The position numbers and the translations under genes are program-made. Below, piece after piece: positions 51,055-60,432 of a DNA stretch of 64,000 nt (its first letter is position 1; each line of letters opens with the position of its first letter). The stretch lies in the NCBI RefSeq assembly GCF_014174275.1, contig NZ_JABEQK010000001.1, positions 1 to 64,000 on the forward strand, in the 5' to 3' direction. Under the pieces are notes generated by a model. That model did not search any database. It was not told where the DNA came from and saw nothing but the letters and a program-made list of their open reading frames with translations. This DNA comes from Gluconacetobacter takamatsuzukensis (GTDB lineage: Bacteria > Pseudomonadota > Alphaproteobacteria > Acetobacterales > Acetobacteraceae).

Positions 51055-52638
51055 CTACAGATTTGCGATAGCCTTGATTCCGACCAGCGTCGCGTTGGGA
51101 ATCACGGATGTCTCGCCCGGGCGCATCACATATTCGAATTCGGGGTACACGATCAGGCCGGGCAGCACGGGCATGCTGTAATAGGCCTCCAGCACCGCCG
51201 AATGGGTCTGGGGGCCATTGACATAGGGCCCCAGCGGCAGGCCCGCCGCCTGGAGCAGCCTCTGCCCGTCGGCCATGCGCGGGCTCATCTGGTAATAGGA
51301 ATACATCAGCCCCAGCCGGTCATTCGGCCGTCCGGGCAGGAGCCCGATCAGGGACGTGCCGAAATAGAATTCGTCGGCGAAGGTGGAGACGCTGGGCGTA
51401 TTGTGGATATAGCCCGCCAGCAGGTAGCCGCCGGACATCTGGCTGGTGCCCCGCGTGCGATAGATCATCTGGTCCGCCTCGACATAGAACGTGTCGAGCG
51501 GCTTGTCGGGATGGGCGTGGACCAGAGCCCGGTCGGCGGCGGGGATGGTGCCGATCAGGTCCGGATAGCGCGAGGTGTCGTGCCCGTAGCCGAACTTGTA
51601 GTGGCCGACGAGCCTGTGCGGGCCGAAAAAGGGCTCCCATGTCAGTTCCACCGGCGTCTGGATGCCGGTGGTGGTTTCGCTGGCCCAGGCCCAGCCGGTA
51701 TTGTCCTCGACCTTCGGCGCGATCTTGTAGATGCCCGTGCGCAAGGTCAGGTCGCGCAGCGGGCGGAAGCGCAGGGTGCCACCCCATGAGGTCTTGGGAT
51801 AGACGCTCCAGCCCGGCGGGGCGCGGATGGCCATCGGCGCGGAACATTGCATCATGAACGTGCACAGCAGTGCCGAAGTGCCGTAGGTGTGGGTCAGCGC
51901 GATGCGGCCGATATTGATGTTGAGCCGGTCGCCAAGAAACGATTTTTCGGCATAGAGGTCGGCCAGCCGGGCCGCGGCCGGGCCGTGGATGCTCCACAAT
52001 TCGGTCAGCAGCACGTTGCGCTCGCCGACATGGTCCCACCCGACCTGACGGCCTTCGCGGTTCATGACCAGTCCGTGGACGTACCAGCCGTCCAGCCCCA
52101 GCAGCTTGCCCAGGTCGAACAGCATGGTCACGCGGAAATCATGGACATAATCCATGCCCTGGGACTGGCCGCCTGCGATGTTGGCCATGCCCTCGGCCTT
52201 GTAGATCATGTCGAAGGTAAAGCCGTGCCGGCTCAGCCATTGGCGCCATGGTCCGGCCTGCGGAATCAGGTTGCCCGATGACCGGTCGACGACAAAATAA
52301 TCGGCACTGGGATCGCCGGCGCGCAGGGCGTCGTCGTCCGCGCACAGGAGGCTGGAGAGACTTTCCCCGTCGAAGAGGGGATTCAGCCTGCTTTCGGCGA
52401 GGGGGCGCTTCTGTTTTACGGTCTTGGTCGCCGGCTTGAGGGTATCGGCGAGGCAGGCGCGTACGGTCGTGCAAGACATCGCCGTGAGCAGGGACAAAGC
52501 AAGAAATGTCCAGAGCGTGGCGAATTTTCGTGTATCAGGCGACCTGTTTTGCAAGATGCTGGAAACCGGCTGGCCTGAGAAGCGTCTTTCCTCAAGGCAG
52601 GGAGGCACGCGACAAGGGGAAGCCACCGCGAGAAGCAT
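51055..52638 (-). CDS. Carbohydrate-selective porin, OprB family
   Basis: A 527-aa outer-membrane porin of the 16-strand OprB family. Landmarks are GFTFDMIYKAEGMANIAGGQ, VGERNVLLTEL...LADLYAEKSFL, FYVEADQMIYR and PEFEYVMRPG near the end. The start is uncertain: the frame is open to an ATG at 52638 without a good ribosome binding site, and the signal peptide (TLWTFLALSLLTAMSCTTV) lies about 40 residues in, so a shorter start such as TTG 52551 is possible. It is upstream of, and co-directional with, the MFS transporter, suggesting an uptake pair. Confidence 0.85.
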   Translation of the reverse strand: MLLAVASPCRVPPCLEERRFSGQPVSSILQNRSPDTRKFATLWTFLALSLLTAMSCTTVRACLADTLKPATKTVKQKRPLAESRLNPLFDGESLSSLLCADDDALRAGDPSADYFVVDRSSGNLIPQAGPWRQWLSRHGFTFDMIYKAEGMANIAGGQSQGMDYVHDFRVTMLFDLGKLLGLDGWYVHGLVMNREGRQVGWDHVGERNVLLTELWSIHGPAAARLADLYAEKSFLGDRLNINIGRIALTHTYGTSALLCTFMMQCSAPMAIRAPPGWSVYPKTSWGGTLRFRPLRDLTLRTGIYKIAPKVEDNTGWAWASETTTGIQTPVELTWEPFFGPHRLVGHYKFGYGHDTSRYPDLIGTIPAADRALVHAHPDKPLDTFYVEADQMIYRTRGTSQMSGGYLLAGYIHNTPSVSTFADEFYFGTSLIGLLPGRPNDRLGLMYSYYQMSPRMADGQRLLQAAGLPLGPYVNGPQTHSAVLEAYYSMPVLPGLIVYPEFEYVMRPGETSVIPNATLVGIKAIANL

Positions 52639-52875
52639 GGTATCGTTAGCCGATTCTTTGTTATTATTTCATGGATGCATGAAAACATCCTCTACGGCGT
52701 CATTCTCAGCATTCTCATGTGGGAAGGACAATAGATACCGATTTGAATATCGATTATGTTTTATATGAATGAATTGCTTGGAATTTAAGAAATATTTTAT
52801 GAACCATTGGCTTACGATCCACGGTCCGTCGGGTCTCACCGGATCGTGAGACATGGTCTTCACCAACTGGTGACT

Positions 52876-53823
52876 TCATCGATCGGGTGATGATGGAAAA
52901 TGGGTGGGATTTTCACCCATGTTCGCGAGATCGGTCAGTGCGTGATCGAGCGTGTCGGCGACCAGGCGGGCGGCGGCGGACAGGTGCCGCCCGCGATCGT
53001 GGACCAGTGACAGTGCCAGCGGGTGCACGGAGGCGTGGGCCAGCGGTGTGAAGCACAGCAGGCCGCGCGCGACTTCCTCCATCACGTCCAGGGAACTCAG
53101 CAGGCTGATTCCCGTGCCGGCCGCCACCAGCGACTTGATGAGCTGGACGTTGTTGCTGGTCGTCACCATCCGCGCCGCGACCGCGCAATCGGCTTCGAGG
53201 CGTGCGAAGATCCCGGCGACGGCGAGGGGGGAGGCCGGCACGATCGTCGGTTCGTCGGCGCAGGCCGAGAAGCGCGCGGATGCCAGCCGCGCCAGCCTGT
53301 GCCCGGGGGGCGAGACGAAGCCCAGCGGAAACAGCGCCGCGCTGCGGACATGCAGGCTGCGGATGCCCTCGGGGTCGAGCATCAGGGCCAGGTCGGCGCT
53401 GCCGTCATCCAGCAGGCCCGCGATTTCCGCGTTGTCGTGGATGCGCAGATTCACGACGATGCCGGGGTGGGTCTGTCGCAGGCGGGCAATGATGCCGGTG
53501 AGGAAGGTGTGGGTGAGGGCCTCGGGCGCCGCCAGGGTGAGCTGCCCCCGGCGCAGTCCTTTCAGGTCGTCGATCTGCCGGGTGACGTCCGCGAAATCGC
53601 GATGCCAGCGGCGGGCATGGGCATGCAGAATCTCGCCCGCCGCCGTCAGGCGCATGCCGGTCGGCAGGCGTTCGAACAGCGGCGCGCCCAGCGCTTTCTC
53701 GCCTTGCAGGAGCTGGCGGTCGATGGCGGAGGCGGCGATCCGCAATTCCTCGGACGCGCGCCGGATCGAACCGTGGCGCGCGACGGCCAGGAAATAGAGC
53801 AGGAACCGCGAGAAAGCCGGCAT
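52876..53823 (-). CDS. LysR-family transcriptional regulator, divergent from Rieske oxygenase
   Basis: A 315-aa regulator with helix-turn-helix FAVARHGSIRRASEELRIAASAID-like region (about 12-36) and a standard effector domain. It faces the Rieske oxygenase gene across 108 bp and is most likely its regulator. It reads in the same direction as the porin and MFS genes downstream, separated by about 240 bp. Confidence 0.88.
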   Translation of the reverse strand: MPAFSRFLLYFLAVARHGSIRRASEELRIAASAIDRQLLQGEKALGAPLFERLPTGMRLTAAGEILHAHARRWHRDFADVTRQIDDLKGLRRGQLTLAAPEALTHTFLTGIIARLRQTHPGIVVNLRIHDNAEIAGLLDDGSADLALMLDPEGIRSLHVRSAALFPLGFVSPPGHRLARLASARFSACADEPTIVPASPLAVAGIFARLEADCAVAARMVTTSNNVQLIKSLVAAGTGISLLSSLDVMEEVARGLLCFTPLAHASVHPLALSLVHDRGRHLSAAARLVADTLDHALTDLANMGENPTHFPSSPDR

Positions 53824-53931
53824 GGACAGGGTGCTCTGATTTTGCGAACGGGAAAGATGAAATTATGATATATACGCGAATGAAGCGGCCGTGAAACCAT
53901 GGGGACCGACCCGCATTGCAGGAGGCCCCCG

Positions 53932-54984
53932 ATGTCTGCCGTTCCCCAGAGCCCGGCCCCGGCCGAGAGGGCGTTGCCGCGCGACTGCACCTTCCTTGCC
54001 GAGGATTGGCGGCGTCTGGCCCGCTGCTGGTATCCGGTTGCGCTGGAGCGTGAGCTGGGCCCTGCGCCGCTGGGCGCGACGCTGCTGGATGTGCCGCTGG
54101 TCCTCTACCGGGCCGGCGAGGAGATCGTGGTGGCGGATAATCTCTGCCCGCATCGCGGCGTGCCGCTGAGCATGGGCAGGGGCGACGGCCGGACGATTGC
54201 CTGCGCCTATCATGGCTTCGTCTTCGGCACCGGGGGGCGGTGCAAGCATGTACCGGCCAATCCGGACAACAATATCCCGCCGCGGCTGCATCTGCGGACC
54301 TATCCGGCGGTCGTGCGCTATGGCCTGATCTGGACCTGTCTGGAGCCGGGTGGCGACCCCGCCATTCCGCCGATGCCGCATTGGGACGATCCAGCCTTTC
54401 AGCAGATCACCTGCCCGTGGATCGATATTGCGGGATTTGCCGGGCGGCAGGTGGAGGGGTTTATCGACGTGGCGCATTTCGCGTTCGTCCATACCGAGAC
54501 CTTTGCCGACCCCGATAATGCGGTGGTGCCGCCTTATATGCCGACCCCGACGCCGACCGGTTTCGAGGCGGAATATCGCAGCAGTGTCGGCAATTATCCG
54601 ATCGGCGTTTCGGACCGGGGGCGGCCGGGGTTCGAATGGCTGCGCCATTTTCGCGTGCATGTGCCGTTTACCGCCACGCTGGAGATTCATTTCCCCGATG
54701 ACGGCCGGCTGGTGATCATGAACGCGGCCTCGCCGGTTTCGGCGCGGAAGACCCGGATGTTCGCGCCCATCTGCCGCAATTTCGATCGGGATCTGCCGGT
54801 CGAGGATGTGTACGCATTCAATCGGCGTGTCTTCGAGGAGGACCGGGCCATCGTGGAGGCCCAGAAGCCGGAGAACCTGCCGCTGGACCCCACGCTGGAG
54901 GCGCATGTGATGGCCGACCGCAGTTCCATCGCCTATCGGCGTGCGTTGCGGGCCATGGGGTTCAGCAGCTTCTTTAGCGCCTGA
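53932..54984 (+). CDS. Rieske non-heme iron oxygenase (aromatic ring hydroxylase/demethylase type)
   Basis: A 350-aa oxygenase of the VanA/phthalate-dioxygenase group. The Rieske [2Fe-2S] site is CPHRGVPLSMG (Cys, His) with CAYHGFVF (Cys, His). The non-heme iron site is in FIDVAHFAFVHTETF, with the conserved D-x2-H-x4-H. ATG 53932 follows ggaggcccccg; a longer frame lacks a site. Such enzymes demethylate or hydroxylate aromatics; no reductase partner is in the window. A second LysR gene follows. Confidence 0.9.
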   Translation: MSAVPQSPAPAERALPRDCTFLAEDWRRLARCWYPVALERELGPAPLGATLLDVPLVLYRAGEEIVVADNLCPHRGVPLSMGRGDGRTIACAYHGFVFGTGGRCKHVPANPDNNIPPRLHLRTYPAVVRYGLIWTCLEPGGDPAIPPMPHWDDPAFQQITCPWIDIAGFAGRQVEGFIDVAHFAFVHTETFADPDNAVVPPYMPTPTPTGFEAEYRSSVGNYPIGVSDRGRPGFEWLRHFRVHVPFTATLEIHFPDDGRLVIMNAASPVSARKTRMFAPICRNFDRDLPVEDVYAFNRRVFEEDRAIVEAQKPENLPLDPTLEAHVMADRSSIAYRRALRAMGFSSFFSA

Positions 54985-55061
54985 AAACCTGCCGGGGCTT
55001 GCGGGGCTCCGCGCATTCCGCAAGGAGAGCAGGACGTTCCGTAATGTGAAGGAAGGGCGTC

Positions 55062-55964
55062 TTGTTCCTCCGGCAATTGACCTATCTCGTGGCGCTCGAT
55101 CGGTTTCGCCATTTCTCGCGCGCGGCGGAACATTGCGGTGTGTCGCAGCCTGCGCTGTCGGCGGCGATCCGGCAATTGGAGCATGAGCTGGGCGTGACCA
55201 TCGTCCGGCGCCGGCAGCGGGTGCTGGGGCTGACGCCGGAAGGCGAGCGCGTGCTGGCCTGGGCCCGGCAGAGCCTGGCCGCGCTGGACGGGTTGCGGCA
55301 GGAGGCCGGTTTTGCGCATGAGGTCGCGGGCGGCAGCCTGGCCATCGGCATCATGCCGCCGGCGCAGCAACTGGCGCCGTTGCTGATGGAGAGCCTGCGT
55401 GCCGCGATTCCGGCGCTGCATCTGGAACTGACCGTGGCGGCCCATGGCGACATCCTGCGCGGCCTGGCCGAGCAGCGTTTCGGCCTGGGGATCGTGTATC
55501 TCGACCAGTTGCCGGCCGGAGGTCAGATCGAGGCGCATGAGCTCTATGTCGAGCAGCATGTGCTGGTGGGCGGGCCGGGCATCGTTCTGCCGGGGCGTGT
55601 CCGCTGTTCGTGGGGGGAGGCGGCCGGGTTGCCGCTGTGCCTGCTGGATCGCTCGATGCGCAGCCGCCAGATTATCGACCGCTGTTTCGCGGATGCGGGC
55701 AGCACGCCGGATGTGCGGTTCGAGACCAATGCGCTGGAGCTGCTGCATGCGGAGCTGCGGGTAGGGCGTCTGGCCGCGATCCTGCCGGTGGCGGCCCTGC
55801 CGTCGCGCATGGGGGGCGTGCCGTTTCAGGTCCGGCGGCTCGACCCGTCGCCGATGCCTTCGGTGGGGCTGGTGCGGGTGCGGCAGCCGATGACCAGCGC
55901 GCTGATGGCGCGGTGCTGGCATGTGGCGTCCGGGCTGGTGTTGACGGATGTGCTGACGATGTAG
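55062..55964 (+). CDS. LysR-family transcriptional regulator (OxyR/CynR-like)
   Basis: A 300-aa regulator starting at a TTG (55062) with gaaggaagg upstream, giving FLRQLTYLVALDRFRHFSRA and EHCGVSQPALSAAIRQLEHE. The effector domain from about residue 90 (GSLAIGIMPPAQQLAP...) contains one Cys pair (CSWG, CLLD) but not the OxyR spacing. It follows the Rieske gene in the same direction by 77 bp. The interspersed repeat begins 7 bp past its stop. Confidence 0.85.
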   Translation: MFLRQLTYLVALDRFRHFSRAAEHCGVSQPALSAAIRQLEHELGVTIVRRRQRVLGLTPEGERVLAWARQSLAALDGLRQEAGFAHEVAGGSLAIGIMPPAQQLAPLLMESLRAAIPALHLELTVAAHGDILRGLAEQRFGLGIVYLDQLPAGGQIEAHELYVEQHVLVGGPGIVLPGRVRCSWGEAAGLPLCLLDRSMRSRQIIDRCFADAGSTPDVRFETNALELLHAELRVGRLAAILPVAALPSRMGGVPFQVRRLDPSPMPSVGLVRVRQPMTSALMARCWHVASGLVLTDVLTM

Positions 55965-55970
55965 GGAAGC

Positions 55971-56095
55971 GGTTCTTTTTTTGAAAAAAAGAACCAAAAA
56001 ACTTTGATTCGTTCAGGAGTTTTTGGCTGGGGCACGCGAGGCTCCCGAACAGATCAAAAGTCTTTTTGCTTCTTTTTCTTCAGAGAAAGAAGAGC
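55971..56095. repeat. Interspersed hairpin-rich repeat, copy 2
   Basis: Matches copy 1 (48721-48845) over its length at roughly 85-90%. Hairpin gttctttttttgaaaaaaagaac, inner inverted repeat arms caaaaaactttgattcgttc and the rc of gaacagatcaaaagtctttttg, then cttctttttcttcagagaaagaag. Likely a species-wide REP-like element doubling as a transcription terminator. Confidence 0.75.
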
Positions 56096-56206
56096 GCTTT
56101 CCTCCCCCCATCATAAGCCGCCTTTATGACCTGATCACGAGAATGACTTGGACGCCGCCCGCGCCGGCCGCCACTGTCCGCCGCCGGGACCGGGGGATGG
56201 CGGGCG

Positions 56207-58009
56207 GTGGAAACGGGTGTGATCGGGGGGCGGTGGGGCTGGCTGTTCGCGCCTTCGCGGGCCGACCTGGGTTTTGCGGTCCGGACCGCGTGCGCGGCCA
56301 TCCTGTCGCTGCTGATCGCGATGTGGATGGAACTGGGCAGCCCGCAATGGGCGCCGCTGACCGTGTGGACCGTGGCGACGGCCTCGCGCGGGGAGTCGTT
56401 TTCCAAGGCGCGGTGGCGCCTGGCGGGGACTGTCGTCGGGTGCGGCGTGGGGGTAGCGCTGATTGCCGCCTTTCCGCAGGAGGCGGGGCTGTTCTTTGTC
56501 GGTCTTGCCCTGTGGGTGGGGCTGTGCTGCGGGCTGGCCACGTTTTTCGACGGGTATCGCAGCTACGGCTTTCTGGTCGCCAGTTTTACCGCCGCCATCG
56601 TTGCCACCGACGGGATTGTCTCGCCCGACGATGCGTTCTTTATCGCGATGGCGCGGGGGACGTATATCGCGCTGGGTATTCTCTGCGAGGCCGTGCTGGC
56701 CATGCTGTTCTCGCCCGGGCTGCGCGAGCGGGCGCGGGGGGCGCTGCTGGCGCGCCTGAGAGGCGTGTCCGCGTCGGCGCGGCAGCATATGGAAGGCTGG
56801 CATCGGGCCGCGCCCGGCCCGGCGATCGAGAGTGCCCTGCTGGCGGATATCATGGCGGCGTCCGGCCGTATCGAATTCGATGTACTGGAGATGGGTCCCT
56901 CTGCCGGGCGGGTGGCCGACCATGCGCGGGCGGCGCTGGCCGACCTGCTGGCCGCCGTGGCGCGGGTGCGGGCCGGGGCGCCGTGGGAGTCGGTGCGGCG
57001 GGCGCTGGATGCCGGGGGGCTGCATATCGACGCCATCGCGGCGCCGCGCGCGGGGGACCGGTTCCGGTTCCGCACCCGGTCGGTGCGGCAGGCGGGTCAG
57101 GGGCTGCGGAACGGCGCGCGGGTGGCGGCGGGGGTGCTGGCCGCGTCGGCGGTCTGGTACGTGACCGCCTGGCCGTCGGGCATCGGGTTTATCGCGTATG
57201 TCGTGCTGGTCTATGGGCTGCTGGCGACGCGCGAGGTGCCGGTGCTGGCCTCGGCCGGGTTTGCCCGGGGGGCGATGTGGTGCGCGATCGTCGCCGCCGT
57301 CTATGTGCTGCTGATGGTGCCGATGGTGACGGCCCCGGAGATGCTGGCCTTTCTGCTGCTGGTGCCCATGGTGATCGGCGGGCTTGCCGCGCGGGCGCCG
57401 CGGCTGGTCAACCATGCCTTTTCCTTCAACATGTTTCTTCCGGTCCTGATCGGGCCGTCGAATGCCGGGCGGTATGACGAAAGTGCGTTCCTGAACGGTA
57501 CGATGGCGTTTCTGGCGGCGGTGTTCTTCGCGGGGGCGATGTTCCGGCTGGTGCTGCCCTTTCGGCCCGACGACCATCTGCGGCGCACGATCGCCTGGGC
57601 GGAGCGGCGATTGCCCGGGCTGGCGACGGGCCGGGGCGTGCCCTCGGCGCGCGTCTGGCTGATGACGAACGCGGACAGCATGGTGCGGGCCGTCCGCACG
57701 GGGCGCGGCGTGGCGCAGGAGCGGCTTTTCGCCTATTTCGCGGCGCATATGGCGCTGACGGTGCAGGGCATGTGTGTGATCGAGATTCGCGAGGCCATGG
57801 CGGGCGGCGCGCTGCCTGTGGCGGTCGGCCGGCGGCTGGCGGCGTTTCTGCGCGCATGGACGCGCGATCCGGCGCGGGCGGCGGCGCTGGTGCCGGGGTT
57901 GCTGCGCCGCGCGGACATGCAGGCGCCCGCCCGGGAAGATCTGGCGATCGCGCTGCGGGCGCTGATGCGGCATGAGCGGCGGCCGGTCGGGCGCGATGGT
58001 GGGGGCTGA
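56207..58009 (+). CDS. FUSC-family inner membrane protein (aromatic/fusaric acid efflux-like)
   Basis: A 600-aa protein with two blocks of hydrophobic segments: about 20-175 and 330-460, the layout of FUSC/AaeB-like efflux proteins. It begins with RADLGFAVRTACAAILSLLIA, then AVWYVTAWPSGIGFIAYVVLVYG in the second block. The start GTG 56207 is weakly supported; a GTG 12 bp later is possible. Members export aromatic acids, usually with an MFP partner (AaeA), which is absent here. No regulator is adjacent. Confidence 0.8.
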   Translation: METGVIGGRWGWLFAPSRADLGFAVRTACAAILSLLIAMWMELGSPQWAPLTVWTVATASRGESFSKARWRLAGTVVGCGVGVALIAAFPQEAGLFFVGLALWVGLCCGLATFFDGYRSYGFLVASFTAAIVATDGIVSPDDAFFIAMARGTYIALGILCEAVLAMLFSPGLRERARGALLARLRGVSASARQHMEGWHRAAPGPAIESALLADIMAASGRIEFDVLEMGPSAGRVADHARAALADLLAAVARVRAGAPWESVRRALDAGGLHIDAIAAPRAGDRFRFRTRSVRQAGQGLRNGARVAAGVLAASAVWYVTAWPSGIGFIAYVVLVYGLLATREVPVLASAGFARGAMWCAIVAAVYVLLMVPMVTAPEMLAFLLLVPMVIGGLAARAPRLVNHAFSFNMFLPVLIGPSNAGRYDESAFLNGTMAFLAAVFFAGAMFRLVLPFRPDDHLRRTIAWAERRLPGLATGRGVPSARVWLMTNADSMVRAVRTGRGVAQERLFAYFAAHMALTVQGMCVIEIREAMAGGALPVAVGRRLAAFLRAWTRDPARAAALVPGLLRRADMQAPAREDLAIALRALMRHERRPVGRDGGG

Positions 58010-58344
58010 GGGGCTGTAGAGGCCCTGTCCGGGCCCTGACGCGGGGCGCCGGGGTGGGCCGTAGCGACCCTGGGACCCTGGCAGGTTGCGGTGAGGGCCG
58101 CACTGCCGCCCGCTGCGGGCATGCGCATTTCCGAACCGGCTGTCGGGGGCTTGCTGGCCCTGTTCGATCTGGGGCATGCCACACCTCCCGGACCGGGCGG
58201 GTGGTGCTCCGCGATGGCTGGTGCCGATCGGGTCATGCCTGAATTCAGTATCAGTGGTGCCGGATGAGGCCTTGAAGGATATTCCGCCAGTGGTATTAAT
58301 TAACAAAATGTTGATTCCATGCAGCTGAAGAAAGACATGCGTCG
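58010..58344. other. Gene-free stretch before the GGDEF-EAL genes
   Basis: This 335-bp stretch is GC-rich up to about 58270 and then AT-rich (ggtattaattaacaaaatg), which is probably where the promoter of the GGDEF-EAL pair lies. A gctgaagaaag ribosome binding site precedes the GTG at 58345. No protein-like frame or RNA motif was recognised. Confidence 0.5.
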
Positions 58345-60432
58345 GTGAATTCTTTATTCGTCTGTGTCATTCGCGAGCATGATCTTTGGATAGTCCTGGT
58401 CGCCGGGCTTCTGTGCGGTGTCGGGTCATGGGTGACGGCGCGCCTGTTTCGCCGTGCGCTGCAGACCGGCGGGTTGCAGCGGGTCGGGTGGTATGTGCTG
58501 ACCGCCTTGGCCACCGGGGTGGCGATCTGGTGCACGCATTTCATCGCGATGATGGGCTTCCGGGCCGGTGCGGGCGTGACGTTCGACCCGTTCCTGACCC
58601 TGCTTTCGCTGTTCATCTGCATCGTCGGGAGCGTTCTGGGGTTTCTGGCTGCCGGCAGTCGCGTCCTGCCATGGCCGGCCGTGGTGGGGGGCGGGCTGCT
58701 CGGGCTTTCGATCGCGGCCATGCATTACGTCGGCATGATGGCCTTTCACGTCCATGGGCAGGTGACGTGGGACCGGCCCTATGTGATCGGGTCGGGCATC
58801 CTGGGCCCGGTCCTGTGCATGGCGGCGCTGCATATGGCGCTGAAACAGACCCGCCAGGGCACCAATGCCATGGCGGGTCTGTTCGCCGGTGCCATTCTTG
58901 CGGTGCATTTTCTGGGCATGACGGCCTTTCATGTCGTCACGGCCGGCGACGGGATGACGCCCACCCATTCCGAAGCCCTGAAGACCATGACCATGGCGGT
59001 GATCGGCATGAGCCTGGTCATTCTCGTGATGGGCATGGTCAGCTACCTGATCGATGACAGCACCCGGGCCGAGAGCATCGAGCGCCTGCGGCGCATGGCG
59101 CTGAACGATGCGCTGACCGCGTTGCCGAACCGGGCGAACTTCAACGACCGGCTGGATTTCGAGATCGCGCTGACGATCCAGCGCCGGAGCCGGCTGGCGC
59201 TGATCGGCATTGACCTGGATCGTTTCAAGGACATCAACGACCTGCGGGGGCACGCGGTCGGGGACGAGGTCCTGCGCGTGCTGGGCCGACGCATGAAGGC
59301 CCTGCTGCACGAGGAACGCGGCGAATTCATTGCCCGGACCGGGGGAGACGAATTTACCGCGATCTATCGCATCGGCGAGTCCGGGGATGTTGCCGGGTTC
59401 GTAGCCCGGATCGAAAAGGCCCTGTCGACCCCGATCGCGGTCGATAATCTGGAAATCGCGGCCGGGGGCAGCCTGGGGGTTGCGATCTTTCCCGACGATG
59501 CCGCCGACCGGGATAATCTGGTCAACTGCGCGGACCTGGCGATGTATCGCGCCAAATCGAACCCGTTGCAGCGCGTCTGCTTCTACGAAGCCGGCATGGA
59601 CGAGCGGATTCGGGAACGGCGGGCGCTGGCCGCCGACCTGCGCGACGCGATCGGCCACAACCAGCTGACGCTGCATTATCAGGTCCAGACCATCGTCTCG
59701 ACCGGCCGCATCCGGGGTTATGAGGCCCTGCTGCGCTGGAACCACCCGAAGCTGGGCCAGATTCCGCCCGGCGAGTTCATTCCGCTGGCCGAGGAGAGCG
59801 GGCTGATCCTGTCGATCGGGGAATGGGTGCTGCGCACGGCGTGCCGGGAGGCCGCGACGTGGGAGCCGCCCTATACGATTGCCGTCAATCTTTCCGCCGT
59901 GCAGTTCATCAACGCCGACCTGCCGGGCATGATCCGCAGCGTGCTGGCCGAGACCGGGCTGGCGCCCGAACGGCTGGAACTGGAGCTGACGGAATCGACC
60001 ATTTTCGCCGATCGCGAGCGGTCGCTGGAGATGCTGCGCCAGATCCGGGAGCTGGGGGTGAGCATTGCCCTGGACGATTTCGGCACCGGCTATTCGTCGC
60101 TGGACACGCTGCGGTCGTTCACCTTCGACCGGATCAAGATCGACCGTTCGTTCTTCAGTTCCTCGTCGGCGACGACGCAGACCACGGCCATCATCCGCGC
60201 CGTGCTGGCGCTGGGGAAGAGCTTCGGCATTCCGGTGATGGCGGAAGGCATCGAAACCTACGACCAGCTTTCGATGCTGAATGCCGAGGGCTGCGAGGAA
60301 GCGCAGGGGTTTCTGCTGGGGCATCCGGTGACGGTGGATGACATTCTGCGCTCCGGGCAGATCGCGCGGCTGGAGGGCGGCCCGGCCGATGCGGACGCGG
60401 TCGCGGCGATGCGGACAGAGGGCGTGGAATGA
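58345..60432 (+). CDS. MHYT-GGDEF-EAL c-di-GMP signalling protein
   Basis: A 695-aa membrane protein starting at GTG 58345. Seven hydrophobic segments carry three MHYT-like motifs (CTHFIAMMGF, MHYVGMMAF, VHFLGMTAF), a putative copper/O2/NO sensor. The GGDEF domain has RTGGDEFTA (about 333-337), so cyclase activity is possible. The EAL domain has YEALLRW (about 460) and DDFGTGYSS (about 577), so phosphodiesterase activity is also possible. Net activity cannot be told. Its stop overlaps the start of the second GGDEF-EAL gene by 4 bp. In acetic acid bacteria c-di-GMP activates cellulose synthase. Confidence 0.92.
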   Translation: MNSLFVCVIREHDLWIVLVAGLLCGVGSWVTARLFRRALQTGGLQRVGWYVLTALATGVAIWCTHFIAMMGFRAGAGVTFDPFLTLLSLFICIVGSVLGFLAAGSRVLPWPAVVGGGLLGLSIAAMHYVGMMAFHVHGQVTWDRPYVIGSGILGPVLCMAALHMALKQTRQGTNAMAGLFAGAILAVHFLGMTAFHVVTAGDGMTPTHSEALKTMTMAVIGMSLVILVMGMVSYLIDDSTRAESIERLRRMALNDALTALPNRANFNDRLDFEIALTIQRRSRLALIGIDLDRFKDINDLRGHAVGDEVLRVLGRRMKALLHEERGEFIARTGGDEFTAIYRIGESGDVAGFVARIEKALSTPIAVDNLEIAAGGSLGVAIFPDDAADRDNLVNCADLAMYRAKSNPLQRVCFYEAGMDERIRERRALAADLRDAIGHNQLTLHYQVQTIVSTGRIRGYEALLRWNHPKLGQIPPGEFIPLAEESGLILSIGEWVLRTACREAATWEPPYTIAVNLSAVQFINADLPGMIRSVLAETGLAPERLELELTESTIFADRERSLEMLRQIRELGVSIALDDFGTGYSSLDTLRSFTFDRIKIDRSFFSSSSATTQTTAIIRAVLALGKSFGIPVMAEGIETYDQLSMLNAEGCEEAQGFLLGHPVTVDDILRSGQIARLEGGPADADAVAAMRTEGVE

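Noticed and set aside
56135-58306. A 723-codon minus-strand frame over the FUSC gene
   Set aside because: Arg/Pro/His/Gln-rich low-complexity shadow without domains.
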